From: JAWXUE01 sp044432865
Lineage (GTDB): Bacteria > Bacillota_I > Bacilli_A > Acholeplasmatales > Anaeroplasmataceae
Reading direction: 5' to 3'
Assembly: GCA_044432865.1 (NCBI GenBank)
Contig: JAWXUF010000017.1
Coordinates: 1-22,290, forward strand
Length of the DNA stretch: 22,290 nt
Position numbers and translations under genes: made by a program. The number at the start of each line of letters is the position of its first letter. Within the stretch, counting starts at the first letter, position 1. Below are positions 1 through 6,865 of the stretch, in pieces. The notes under the pieces are model-generated. The model did not search any database. It saw nothing but the letters and a program-made list of their open reading frames with translations, and was not told where the DNA came from.

Positions 1-1107
1 AGCGTATACTTGTTCAATATCTTCACGAGAGTTAGCATGCATTAATACGATACGAGCTAAACGTTCTTTAACACCCTTAGTAGAGTTTTGTACATAAGAA
101 CCTTTAGTAATTGTTCCTGAGTAAACACGGAAGTAAGTTAATTTACCTACGAATGGGTCAGTAACAACTTTGAATGCTAAAGCAGCAAATGATTCATCAT
201 CACTTGGTTTAACAGTTCTATCATTACCCTCAGAATCTTGAGCAGGAATATCTCCTACATCTAATGGAGATGGTAAGTATTCAACAACTGCATCTAACAT
301 TTTTTTAACACCCATGTTTTTAAATGCAGAACCACATAAAACAGGGAAGAATTCAGCAGTTAAAACAGCTTTACGAATTACTTCTTTGATAGTTGCAATA
401 GAGATTTCTTCTCCACCTAAATAAGCTTCCATTACTGAATCATCAAATTCAGCGATAGTTTCGATTAATTCATTTCTTTTTAATTCACAAATATCTTGTA
501 AATCAGCAGGAATGTCTGTAACAGTGTACTCTTCATGAGCATCTCCTGTATACATATAAGCTTTCATTTCTAATAAGTCAACTTGACCTTTGAAATCATC
601 TTCAGAACCAATTGGCCATTGCACAGCAGCAGCTTTAGCTCCAAGACGGTCTAAAATAGTGTTAATTGAATATTCAAAGTTAGCACCCATTTTATCCATT
701 TTATTTACGAATACGATACGAGGAACGTTATATTCAGTAGCTTGACGCCAAACTGTTTCAGTTTGAGGTTCAACTCCTGCTTGTCCATCAAGTACAGTAA
801 CTGCACCATCAAGTACACGTAAAGAACGTGAAACCTCAACAGTAAAGTCAACGTGACCTGGAGTATCGATAATGTTAATTCTATGTGAATCCCATTCAGC
901 TGATGTAGCTGCAGAAGTAATTGTTATACCTCTTTCTTTTTCTTGTTCCATCCAGTCCATTTGAGAAGCTCCATCATGAGTTTCTCCGATTTTATGAGTT
1001 TTACCTGTGTGGAATAAGATACGTTCAGTAGTTGTAGTCTTACCAGCATCGATGTGAGCCATGATACCAATATTTCTAGTTTTATCTAATGAAAAATCTC
1101 TAGCCAT
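1..1107 (-). CDS. fusA: Elongation factor G, N-terminal 369 codons (C-terminus beyond the window)
   Basis: Translational GTPase that moves tRNA and mRNA through the ribosome after peptide bond formation and, with RRF, splits ribosomes. My translation of the reverse strand from the ATG at 1105-1107 begins MARDFSLDKTRNIGIMAHID and stays open to the window edge. The P-loop AHIDAGKT is at residues 17-24, followed by the switch motif DTPGH, the NKMD guanine-specificity motif and GSAFKN, then domain II. An AAGGAG ribosome-binding site lies about 13 nt upstream, a slightly long spacing. It is third after rpsL and rpsG with a 34-nt gap, the classic str operon order, so it should be transcribed from the promoter at 2166-2195. 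Only the C-terminal part (domains III-V) is missing, because the window ends. Identity is essentially certain. Confidence 0.97.
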   Translation of the reverse strand, partial: MARDFSLDKTRNIGIMAHIDAGKTTTTERILFHTGKTHKIGETHDGASQMDWMEQEKERGITITSAATSAEWDSHRINIIDTPGHVDFTVEVSRSLRVLDGAVTVLDGQAGVEPQTETVWRQATEYNVPRIVFVNKMDKMGANFEYSINTILDRLGAKAAAVQWPIGSEDDFKGQVDLLEMKAYMYTGDAHEEYTVTDIPADLQDICELKRNELIETIAEFDDSVMEAYLGGEEISIATIKEVIRKAVLTAEFFPVLCGSAFKNMGVKKMLDAVVEYLPSPLDVGDIPAQDSEGNDRTVKPSDDESFAALAFKVVTDPFVGKLTYFRVYSGTITKGSYVQNSTKGVKERLARIVLMHANSREDIEQVYA

Positions 1108-1141
1108 AATCTTATAAGCTCCTTATTCTTTTAATTTAATA

Positions 1142-1612
1142 TTACCAGCGGTAATGAGCGAATGCTTTGTTAGCTTCAGCCATTCTATGAGTATCTTCAC
1201 GTTTCTTAACAGAAGCACCTTGACCATTTGCAGCATCCATAATTTCTTTAGCTAATCTTTCTTCCATTGTCTTTTCATTACGTAGACGAGAATATTTAAT
1301 TAACCATCTTAATCCTAAAGTAGTTCTTCTTTCAGGACGAACTTCAGTAGGAACTTGGTAGTTTTGACCACCGATTCTTCTTGATTTAACTTCTAATACA
1401 GGCATGATTTTTTCTAAAGCTTCATTGAAAACTTCGATTGCTTCTCTTCCTGTAACTTGATTGATACGATCAAACGCACCATATAAAATACTTTGAGCAG
1501 TTCCTTTTTTACCTTCAATCATGATTGCATTGATTGCTCTTGTAACTAATTTTGAAGAATAAATTGGATCTGGTAATACATCTCTTTTAACTATGTGTCC
1601 TTTACGAGGCAT
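1142..1612 (-). CDS. rpsG: 30S ribosomal protein S7
   Basis: Primary 16S rRNA-binding protein that nucleates assembly of the 30S head and lines the E site. The 156-residue product has the family length and begins MPRKGHIVKRDVLPDPIYSS. The conserved stretches GGQNYQVPTEVRP, RRTTLGLRWL and the C-terminal MAEANKAFAHYRW are all present. The start is fixed by a GGAGGAG ribosome-binding site a few bases upstream of the ATG. It lies 29 nt downstream of rpsL and 34 nt upstream of fusA. In E. coli S7 represses its own operon by binding the rpsL-rpsG spacer; the spacer here is too short and AT-rich for me to claim such a site. The final Trp codon is TGG, consistent with the standard genetic code. Confidence 0.98.
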   Translation of the reverse strand: MPRKGHIVKRDVLPDPIYSSKLVTRAINAIMIEGKKGTAQSILYGAFDRINQVTGREAIEVFNEALEKIMPVLEVKSRRIGGQNYQVPTEVRPERRTTLGLRWLIKYSRLRNEKTMEERLAKEIMDAANGQGASVKKREDTHRMAEANKAFAHYRW

Positions 1613-1641
1613 AATTGCTCCTCCTTCCTATTTTTTATTTA

Positions 1642-2064
1642 TTATTTTTTTGCAGCTTTTGGACGTTTCGCACCGTATTTCGAACGAGATTGTTGACGGT
1701 TTGCTACTCCACTTGCATCTAGTGTTCCACGAACGATATGGTAACGTACCCCTGGTAAATCTTTAACACGACCACCGCGGATTAATACAACACTATGTTC
1801 TTGTAATGAATGTCCAATTCCTGGAATATAAGCAGTTACTTCTAATCCATTTGATAAACGAACTCTGGCATACTTTCTAAGTGCTGAGTTAGGTTTTTTC
1901 GGAGTCATTGTAGTAACACGAGTACAAACACCACGTTTTTGAGGTGAACTTGTGTTAGTGAATTTTTTCTCTAATGAGTTAAATCCAACATTTAAACTTG
2001 GAGATTTAGATTTAGTTGTTTTATCTGTTCTCCCTTTACGAACTAATTGAGCTATTGTAGGCAT
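1642..2064 (-). CDS. rpsL: 30S ribosomal protein S12
   Basis: Decoding-centre protein of the small subunit. The 140-residue product is of the long Gram-positive type: relative to E. coli S12 it has an extra segment of about 13 residues before PQKRGVCTRV. The streptomycin-critical lysines are wild type: Lys56 in TPKKPNSALRK (E. coli codon 43) and the lysine of GGRVKDLPGVRYH (E. coli codon 88). No target-site streptomycin resistance is therefore expected from this gene. The ATG follows an AAAGGAGG ribosome-binding site. It is the first gene of the rpsL-rpsG-fusA unit, with a consensus promoter and a structured leader of about 95 nt. An L7Ae-like gene, which often precedes rpsL in Firmicutes, is absent here. 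Confidence 0.98.
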   Translation of the reverse strand: MPTIAQLVRKGRTDKTTKSKSPSLNVGFNSLEKKFTNTSSPQKRGVCTRVTTMTPKKPNSALRKYARVRLSNGLEVTAYIPGIGHSLQEHSVVLIRGGRVKDLPGVRYHIVRGTLDASGVANRQQSRSKYGAKRPKAAKK

Positions 2065-2079
2065 AAAGGCCTCCTTTCT

Positions 2080-2140
2080 ACCACGCTGCCTTGTGGTTCA
2101 TACGAAAATTATAAAAAATATGTTTTGCTCTCACAAAACA
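2080..2140 (-). promoter_or_regulatory. Structured rpsL leader with two small hairpins
   Basis: In the minus-strand transcript the leader first forms a 7-bp hairpin (arms 2134-2140 and 2121-2127, TGTTTTG/CAAAACA), followed directly by TATTTTTT, which looks like a weak attenuator. A second hairpin (arms 2093-2097 and 2080-2084, ACCAC/GTGGT, 8-nt loop) sits a few bases before the AAAGGAGG ribosome-binding site. The position suits transcription attenuation or autogenous control of S12/S7 synthesis. The stems are short, so this is inference from geometry only. Confidence 0.35.
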
Positions 2141-2165
2141 GTATTAACATTTTCACAGCATTAAT

Positions 2166-2195
2166 ATTTTACCATATTTACAATTCTAATGTCAA
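2166..2195 (-). promoter_or_regulatory. Sigma-A promoter of rpsL-rpsG-fusA
   Basis: On the minus strand TTGACA (2190-2195) is followed by an 18-nt spacer and TAAAAT (2166-2171). This predicts a start near 2159 and a leader of about 95 nt. It lies between the terminator of the upstream unit and rpsL, so the str genes do not depend on readthrough from rpoC. Confidence 0.75.
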
Positions 2196-2218
2196 CACTT
2201 TATTTAACAATTAAAATA

Positions 2219-2242
2219 AATAAGCGACTACCGTCGCTTATT
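2219..2242 (-). terminator. Intrinsic terminator after the choline-kinase-like gene
   Basis: Perfect 10-bp stem AATAAGCGAC/GTCGCTTATT with a 4-nt loop, followed on the minus strand by TTTATTTT. The TAA stop codon of the upstream gene (2238-2240) lies inside the stem. It separates the accessory transcript from the rpsL promoter. Confidence 0.7.
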
Positions 2243-3089
2243 CGTATTTTTTATATAATTCGTATAATTCTTTTGCTTTTAAAACATATTTTTTTGATAC
2301 TTCTTTAAAATTAACTTTTAATTCTTTACTAAGGCCAATTTGCTCTTTATAGAGTGCTACATTGTGCCATTGTAAGCACTGAGCCATTCTATTCGTTATT
2401 AATCTTCTCATTTCTTCATTATTAGGAGTTCTCTTTAAATAACAATTTAACAATTCAATAGCATCTTCAAAATTTGCATTACCAAAACATGCAATATCAT
2501 AATAAGGATCATTATTACCTGAATATTCCCAGTCTAATAAATACAATCTATCTGAATTAATCCAATTTGCTTTTTGAGCATCCCCATGACAAAACACTTT
2601 AGGATATTTTTCAAACTCTTTAAACATAATAGGTAATTTATTTTTAAGTTCAGAGAATTGTTCACTTACGGGATACTTTAATAATGATTCATAATAGTCA
2701 ATCCTTTTAATAACGTCATAATCATTCACAGCAACAATACCGCTATTATGTAACTTTAATAATAATTCAGAAACAATATTCAAATCAACTGAAAACGAAC
2801 TTAAATCTTCTCCTTCGATGTACTCAGCAATTTTGTGACCATTTACTTTATTAAAATATATATTGTCACAGTTTAATTCTAAGTTTTTTATTAATTCTAA
2901 ATTTGCATATTCAACTTCTCTATCAATAAATACAGAACTATTTTTACCAGGAATTCGGTACGTATACAATTTACCATCAATTTTTACCAACACTGTATAA
3001 TTACTCATACCACCACTAAATCTAGAGATAACTTCCACTTCTTTTTTTAATTCAATTTCAATTATCATTTTTAAAAACTTGTATTCCAT
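2238..3089 (-). CDS. LicA-like choline/aminoglycoside kinase family phosphotransferase
   Basis: Protein-kinase-like small-molecule phosphotransferase of 283 residues, most like the LicA choline kinase branch. The N-terminal lobe has GGMSNYTVLVKIDGKLYTYR followed by IPG (residues 26-48), the LicA-type nucleotide loop. The catalytic segment is CHGDAQKAN (His168, Asp170, Asn175), and the metal-binding segment is LLDWEYSGNNDPYYDIA (Asp186, Glu188, Asp194, Asp198). All catalytic residues look intact. LicA enzymes make phosphocholine for teichoic acid or lipid headgroups, but no cytidylyltransferase or choline transporter is visible nearby, so the substrate is unproven; ethanolamine, thiamine or another alcohol is possible. 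A good AAAGGAG ribosome-binding site precedes the ATG. It is last in the rlmI-like/M50/kinase unit, 12 nt after the protease gene. Nothing suggests an aminoglycoside-resistance enzyme. Confidence 0.75.
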   Translation of the reverse strand: MEYKFLKMIIEIELKKEVEVISRFSGGMSNYTVLVKIDGKLYTYRIPGKNSSVFIDREVEYANLELIKNLELNCDNIYFNKVNGHKIAEYIEGEDLSSFSVDLNIVSELLLKLHNSGIVAVNDYDVIKRIDYYESLLKYPVSEQFSELKNKLPIMFKEFEKYPKVFCHGDAQKANWINSDRLYLLDWEYSGNNDPYYDIACFGNANFEDAIELLNCYLKRTPNNEEMRRLITNRMAQCLQWHNVALYKEQIGLSKELKVNFKEVSKKYVLKAKELYELYKKYE

Positions 3090-3101
3090 AATAAAGCTCC
3101 T

Positions 3102-4166
3102 TTAATTTAATACATACCCATTTCTAACATATGCCATATAAATACTTTTCATTGTTATAAATGTTCTATTATTTAATTTTTCAAATAAATCTATTGGATT
3201 ACTAACAATAAATGAATCGAAGAAATCTTCGTCGACATCAATCTTGCCCTTAATATTATTTTTGTAAAATAAAATTATATTATATTCATCTTTAAACTTT
3301 TTTAAAGTTGCATATTCTTTTTTTGTAATACGAGAAACTCGTTTACCAACTGCAATGACATCTTTTTTAATAATGAATTCATGGTTTAAAAGTAATATTA
3401 ATATTGGAAACTTTAAAATCATCATATTAATTCTAGAATAATTTCTTCTAAGATACATATAATGATATTCCATTTTCTCTACATTTTTCTCACTATACGC
3501 TTTTAAATATTTTATTCTATGAATAGAAACATTAGAAACTACATTACCAACGTCATCTTTAGGTTTATATTTACTTTTGAATTTTTGCTCGATAGATACA
3601 TTAGATATTACGTCAAGCTGATATAATACACCTTCTAAATAGTCTTTATTTCTTTTACATCTAACTATATTACAAATATCATTAACTCCATCTTCACTAT
3701 AAATAGAGTTCATTACACCTAAAAATGTATTAACTGTAAATACTCCAAATAAAAATTGTATTAAATAATCATTACCACTTCTATATAAAATTAAAAGTAA
3801 TATTATAGATAAAAAATATGTAAATATTAATCCACCAAGATTATAGGTAAAATACTTTCTATTTGTTGGTTTCATCAAACATTGTCCTGGTACTGATAAA
3901 AAACCAGGTTCATAACATATTCTAATTTTATCTTTTTTATAAATTTTAATACATAAAACTTTGAAAGATGTAAATTTATATCCAGAATAAAGTCCAAAAA
4001 CTAAATGTCCTAATTCATGAAAAATTATAGTAAATACAAATCCCACTATTAACCCAGGGATTATTAATAAGTAACTTAAATATGATTGTATGTTTAGCGA
4101 GTACTGTATACCTACTAAAGATACAATCATTAATATTAATAATAAAACAAACTTTTTTAATGTCAT
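3102..4166 (-). CDS. M50-type (site-2 protease-like) membrane metalloprotease
   Basis: Predicted intramembrane zinc protease of 354 residues. Hydrophobic segments lie near residues 5-25, 31-50, 108-128, 133-153 and, less clearly, 245-262. The zinc motif HELGH is intact (His50, Glu51, His54) at the end of the second segment. The third ligand is probably Asp159 in NSIYSEDG, which corresponds to the family's N-x-x-P-x-x-x-x-D-G motif but lacks the proline. Residues from about 165 form a large soluble, Lys/Tyr-rich region that I do not recognise. Site-2 proteases cleave membrane-anchored anti-sigma factors, signal-peptide remnants or peptide precursors; no candidate substrate is encoded next to it. 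Its ATG overlaps the stop of the rlmI-like gene (ATGA) with no strong ribosome-binding site, suggesting translational coupling. Family assignment is fairly firm; its job is unknown. Confidence 0.7.
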   Translation of the reverse strand: MTLKKFVLLLILMIVSLVGIQYSLNIQSYLSYLLIIPGLIVGFVFTIIFHELGHLVFGLYSGYKFTSFKVLCIKIYKKDKIRICYEPGFLSVPGQCLMKPTNRKYFTYNLGGLIFTYFLSIILLLILYRSGNDYLIQFLFGVFTVNTFLGVMNSIYSEDGVNDICNIVRCKRNKDYLEGVLYQLDVISNVSIEQKFKSKYKPKDDVGNVVSNVSIHRIKYLKAYSEKNVEKMEYHYMYLRRNYSRINMMILKFPILILLLNHEFIIKKDVIAVGKRVSRITKKEYATLKKFKDEYNIILFYKNNIKGKIDVDEDFFDSFIVSNPIDLFEKLNNRTFITMKSIYMAYVRNGYVLN

Positions 4167-5323
4167 AAAACTCTAAGTACAATACATTTTAGATATAGTT
4201 GTTCGTTAGAATTTAGTAAAGCAGGATGATCAGGAGATTGAATTTTTAAATCTAAAAACTGAACTTTTCTTTTACTATCTTTAACAGCGTTTTGAACCAT
4301 TTCAAAAAAGATATCAGTAGTCATGTGTTGAGAACAACTATACGTAAATAAATATCCACCTTTATTAATTAATTTTAAAGCTTGTAAATTTATTTCTTTA
4401 TACCCTTTGATCGCATTTTTAAGTTTATCTTTTGTTTTAACAAATGCTGGTGGATCTAAAACAACAACATCATATCTTTTATCAGTACTTCTTAAATAAT
4501 CAAATACATCTACACACACAGCATTAATCTTATCTTTGAATGGATTTAAACTAGCATTAAACATTATATCATCACATGCTTTTTGAGATATATCTAACGC
4601 ATCTACACTTAATGCATCGTATTTAGCTGCATGTAAAGCAAATCCTCCTGTATGAGAGAAGCAATCTAAAACTGTTTTCCCTTTAACATAATATTTTAAA
4701 TAATCTCTATTTAATTTTTGATCTAAGAAATATCCTGTCTTTTGACCATTCTCAATATCAACTTGCATTTTAATTCCATTTTCTTCGATAATAACTTTAG
4801 TATCAAACTCTTTGTATAAGAATCCTTTAGTTTCTTCTAATCCTTCTTTTTTACGTACAGGAACATCACTTCTTTCATATATTCCTTTTGGATTGCATAA
4901 CTCAACTAATATTTTAACTATATCATCTTTAATGATATCCATACCTAATGACATGAATTGTACAGATAAATAATCACCATACTTATCAACAACTAATCCT
5001 GGCAAGAAATCTGCTTCAGAAAATACTAATCTAGTAGCACTAAATCCAAGAGCGTTTCTATGATCAATAGCTAATTGAATTCTTTCTTTAAAGAAATTAT
5101 AATTAACTTCTTCATTTTCATCTAACGTTAATACACGAACCATTATTTTACTATTTGAATTAAAAAATCCATAACAAACGAATTTTTTATCAAATGTATA
5201 AACTGAACAAATCGAACCATCTTTTATTGGTCCTTCAAATCCACTAACTTCATTATTAAAAATCCATGGAAATCCATTCAATACATTTTCTTCTTCTTTT
5301 TTATCTAAAATTACCTTTAACAT
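4163..5323 (-). CDS. RlmI-like 23S rRNA (cytosine-5)-methyltransferase
   Basis: Class I SAM-dependent RNA methyltransferase of 386 residues, the usual length for the RlmI/YccW family; in E. coli RlmI makes m5C1962 in 23S rRNA. The N-terminal 75 or so residues have the PUA-like domain, including GFPWIFNNEV. The central segment has NGQKTGYFLDQKLNR (residues 192-206), and the SAM-binding motif is VLDCFSHTGGFALHAA (from 218). DPPAF is at 290-294 and the TYSCSQHM loop carries the putative catalytic Cys330. The ATG follows GGAAGTG. It starts 32 nt after malQ on the same strand and has a plausible extended -10 promoter of its own. It overlaps the protease gene by 4 nt. Exact target base is inferred from the family, not from this sequence. 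Confidence 0.88.
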   Translation of the reverse strand: MLKVILDKKEEENVLNGFPWIFNNEVSGFEGPIKDGSICSVYTFDKKFVCYGFFNSNSKIMVRVLTLDENEEVNYNFFKERIQLAIDHRNALGFSATRLVFSEADFLPGLVVDKYGDYLSVQFMSLGMDIIKDDIVKILVELCNPKGIYERSDVPVRKKEGLEETKGFLYKEFDTKVIIEENGIKMQVDIENGQKTGYFLDQKLNRDYLKYYVKGKTVLDCFSHTGGFALHAAKYDALSVDALDISQKACDDIMFNASLNPFKDKINAVCVDVFDYLRSTDKRYDVVVLDPPAFVKTKDKLKNAIKGYKEINLQALKLINKGGYLFTYSCSQHMTTDIFFEMVQNAVKDSKRKVQFLDLKIQSPDHPALLNSNEQLYLKCIVLRVL

Positions 5324-5344
5324 ATAATCACTTCCTTGTTAAAG

Positions 5345-5353
5345 ATTATATCA
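5345..5353 (-). promoter_or_regulatory. Possible extended -10 promoter for the rlmI-like operon
   Basis: The minus strand reads TGATATAAT (TG-n-TATAAT) just downstream of the malQ stop, 21 nt before the rlmI-like ATG. No good -35 box is visible, which is tolerable for extended -10 promoters. If real, the rlmI-like/M50/kinase genes are transcribed independently of malQ with a very short leader. Confidence 0.4.
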
Positions 5354-5355
5354 TA

Positions 5356-6756
5356 TTATCTATTATATTTGTTTACTAATTTAATTAAATAGTTTTTAAT
5401 CTCATTTGTAAAAATATTTTCATTTAGTTTAAATGTCCAATTACTTAAGGTGTTTGGAATATTAATTGTAGATGTTTCATCTAGTTTCAATACATCTTGT
5501 AATTGTATTATGACTAATTTCGCATTACTACAATACAGTTTTTCAATAATATTTCCGTAATAATTATTTATAAATTCAATTTCTTTTTCACTTAATGTTT
5601 TATACCATCCCATTAAAGGTATATTATCATGAGTAGTCGAGTAAGCAACTGTATTATATTTATAATTTTTATAGTAATGAATTGAATTAATATCTAGTCC
5701 GTATACAGAAACTTTCATACTTGTAAATTTTGTATGACTTACTAACTCTATTACATCACTAGTAATTACGCCTAAATCTTCAATAATTATTCTTTCTTTA
5801 TTTAAATTTAAACAATCAAACAACTCCTTACCATATGACATTATCCATTCACCATTTACAGCTGAATCATTCTTAGGAATTCTATAATAAGATGAATACC
5901 CTCTAAAATGATCTATTCTTAATTTATCAAATAATGATAGATTGTATTTAAATCTTTTATCTAAAAATTTAAAATTAGTAATCTTAATATACTCCCAGTC
6001 ATATAAAGGATTCCCCCAATATTGTCCTGTCTTAGAAAAAGAGTCAGGTGGTCCACCTGATACATATTCCATATCAAGGTTATAATCAAGAAGAAACTGT
6101 TTAGGATTACGCCATACATCAACACTATCGTAAGATGCATAAATTGGTAAATCACCTATTATTTTAACATTATGTTTATTTGCATATTGTTTCATTTTGT
6201 AATATTGCTTAAAAAAGATATATTGTGTAAACTTATAAAAATTTATCTTTTCTATATTATCTAGAGAAAACTTATTTAACATTTCAATATCTCTATACTT
6301 ATAACAATCATTTAATTCATACCAATTACATTTAAACACTTCTTTTAATGTCATAAATAATGCATAATCATCTAACCAATCATTATTTATAAATTTAATA
6401 TACTCTTCATCGATAACAAAATTATTATAAGCTTTCTTCAATATATTGTATTTTGTATTATATAGAAAACTGTAATCTATTTTATTTCCTTCACACCGAG
6501 TTAAATCATCTATTGATAAAAGATTATTTTCTACTAACATTTCTAAATCTATTAAATAAATATTCCCAGCGTAAAAACTAAATGTTTGATATGGGGAATC
6601 ACCATATCCTGTTTGACCTATGGGTAGTATTTGCCAATATTTCTGGTTACATTCAGATATGAATTTTATAAATTCATAACTACTTCTCCCAAGTGTACCT
6701 ATCCCATATTTATTATTTAGAGAAAATATAGGAAATAAAATTCCACATTCTTTAAT
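5356..6756 (-). CDS. malQ: 4-alpha-glucanotransferase (amylomaltase, GH77), probable ATT start
   Basis: Cytoplasmic disproportionating enzyme that transfers alpha-1,4-glucan segments between maltodextrins and releases glucose. Numbering from a conventional GTG at 6807, GH77 landmarks are SPYQTFSFYAGN (71-82), IIGDLPIYASYDSVDVW (216-232), GGPPDSFSKTGQYWGNP (251-267), LRIDHFRG with nucleophile Asp299, IIEDLGV with acid/base Glu343, and TTHDN with Asp394. I place the start at the ATT codon 6754-6756. It follows AGAGGTGAT by 3 nt and gives MKECGILFPIFSLNNKYGIG, where the family normally begins; this is a 466-residue protein. The GTG at 6807 has no ribosome-binding site and adds 17 residues lacking family character. 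The sequence is divergent: the usual HDNDT is HDNIP and the usual ARMN-x-PGT is TSTINIPNT. It is divergent from the pullulanase gene, suggesting shared control. Confidence 0.88.
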   Translation of the reverse strand: MKECGILFPIFSLNNKYGIGTLGRSSYEFIKFISECNQKYWQILPIGQTGYGDSPYQTFSFYAGNIYLIDLEMLVENNLLSIDDLTRCEGNKIDYSFLYNTKYNILKKAYNNFVIDEEYIKFINNDWLDDYALFMTLKEVFKCNWYELNDCYKYRDIEMLNKFSLDNIEKINFYKFTQYIFFKQYYKMKQYANKHNVKIIGDLPIYASYDSVDVWRNPKQFLLDYNLDMEYVSGGPPDSFSKTGQYWGNPLYDWEYIKITNFKFLDKRFKYNLSLFDKLRIDHFRGYSSYYRIPKNDSAVNGEWIMSYGKELFDCLNLNKERIIIEDLGVITSDVIELVSHTKFTSMKVSVYGLDINSIHYYKNYKYNTVAYSTTHDNIPLMGWYKTLSEKEIEFINNYYGNIIEKLYCSNAKLVIIQLQDVLKLDETSTINIPNTLSNWTFKLNENIFTNEIKNYLIKLVNKYNR

Positions 6757-6768
6757 GATATCACCTCT
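6754..6768 (-). promoter_or_regulatory. malQ ribosome-binding site with ATT start
   Basis: Minus strand AGAGGTGAT-ATC-ATT. The same pattern (AGGTGAT, 3 nt, start codon) precedes the divergent pullulanase ATG, and a similar GAGGTGAT precedes the macrodomain ATG. No ATG, GTG or TTG occurs in frame at this spot. The next in-frame ATG is far inside conserved sequence. Confidence 0.65.
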
Positions 6769-6794
6769 ATTAAATATATTAATATACTCTAAAT

Positions 6795-6820
6795 TTATGT
6801 TAATCACGTAATACCCATAA
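6795..6820. promoter_or_regulatory. Candidate LacI-family operator between malQ and the pullulanase gene
   Basis: Imperfect 26-bp palindrome with matching TTATG/CATAA ends and a central ACGT, so a CG dinucleotide sits exactly at the dyad as in LacI/GalR operators. It lies between the two divergent start sites, upstream of the TATAAT at 6826-6831. The regulator encoded at 10369-11322 is a candidate binder. Several half-site positions do not match, so confidence is modest. Confidence 0.35.
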
Positions 6821-6825
6821 AAGAA

Positions 6826-6831
6826 TATAAT
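6826..6831 (+). promoter_or_regulatory. Probable -10 box for the pullulanase gene
   Basis: TATAAT lies 34 nt before the ATG. The -35 region at the proper distance is poor (around ATCACG) and falls inside the candidate operator, so the promoter may be weak or controlled by a regulator. An AGGTGAT ribosome-binding site follows at 6855-6861. Confidence 0.4.
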
Positions 6832-6865
6832 ATAAAGAATTGATAATAATAAAATAGGTGATTAG

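Noticed and set aside
1642..2064. Streptomycin-resistant S12
   Set aside because: Both critical lysines and the flanking PNSALRK sequence are wild type.
2238..3089. Aminoglycoside-resistance phosphotransferase
   Set aside because: The nucleotide loop and DWEYSGNNDP segment are LicA/choline-kinase-like; no resistance context.
3102..4166. Bacteriocin or peptide-maturation locus around the M50 protease
   Set aside because: No precursor-peptide frame, radical SAM enzyme or ABC exporter is visible nearby.
5961..6155. Second-frame open frame inside malQ
   Set aside because: Shadow of malQ; no ribosome-binding site and no recognisable motif.
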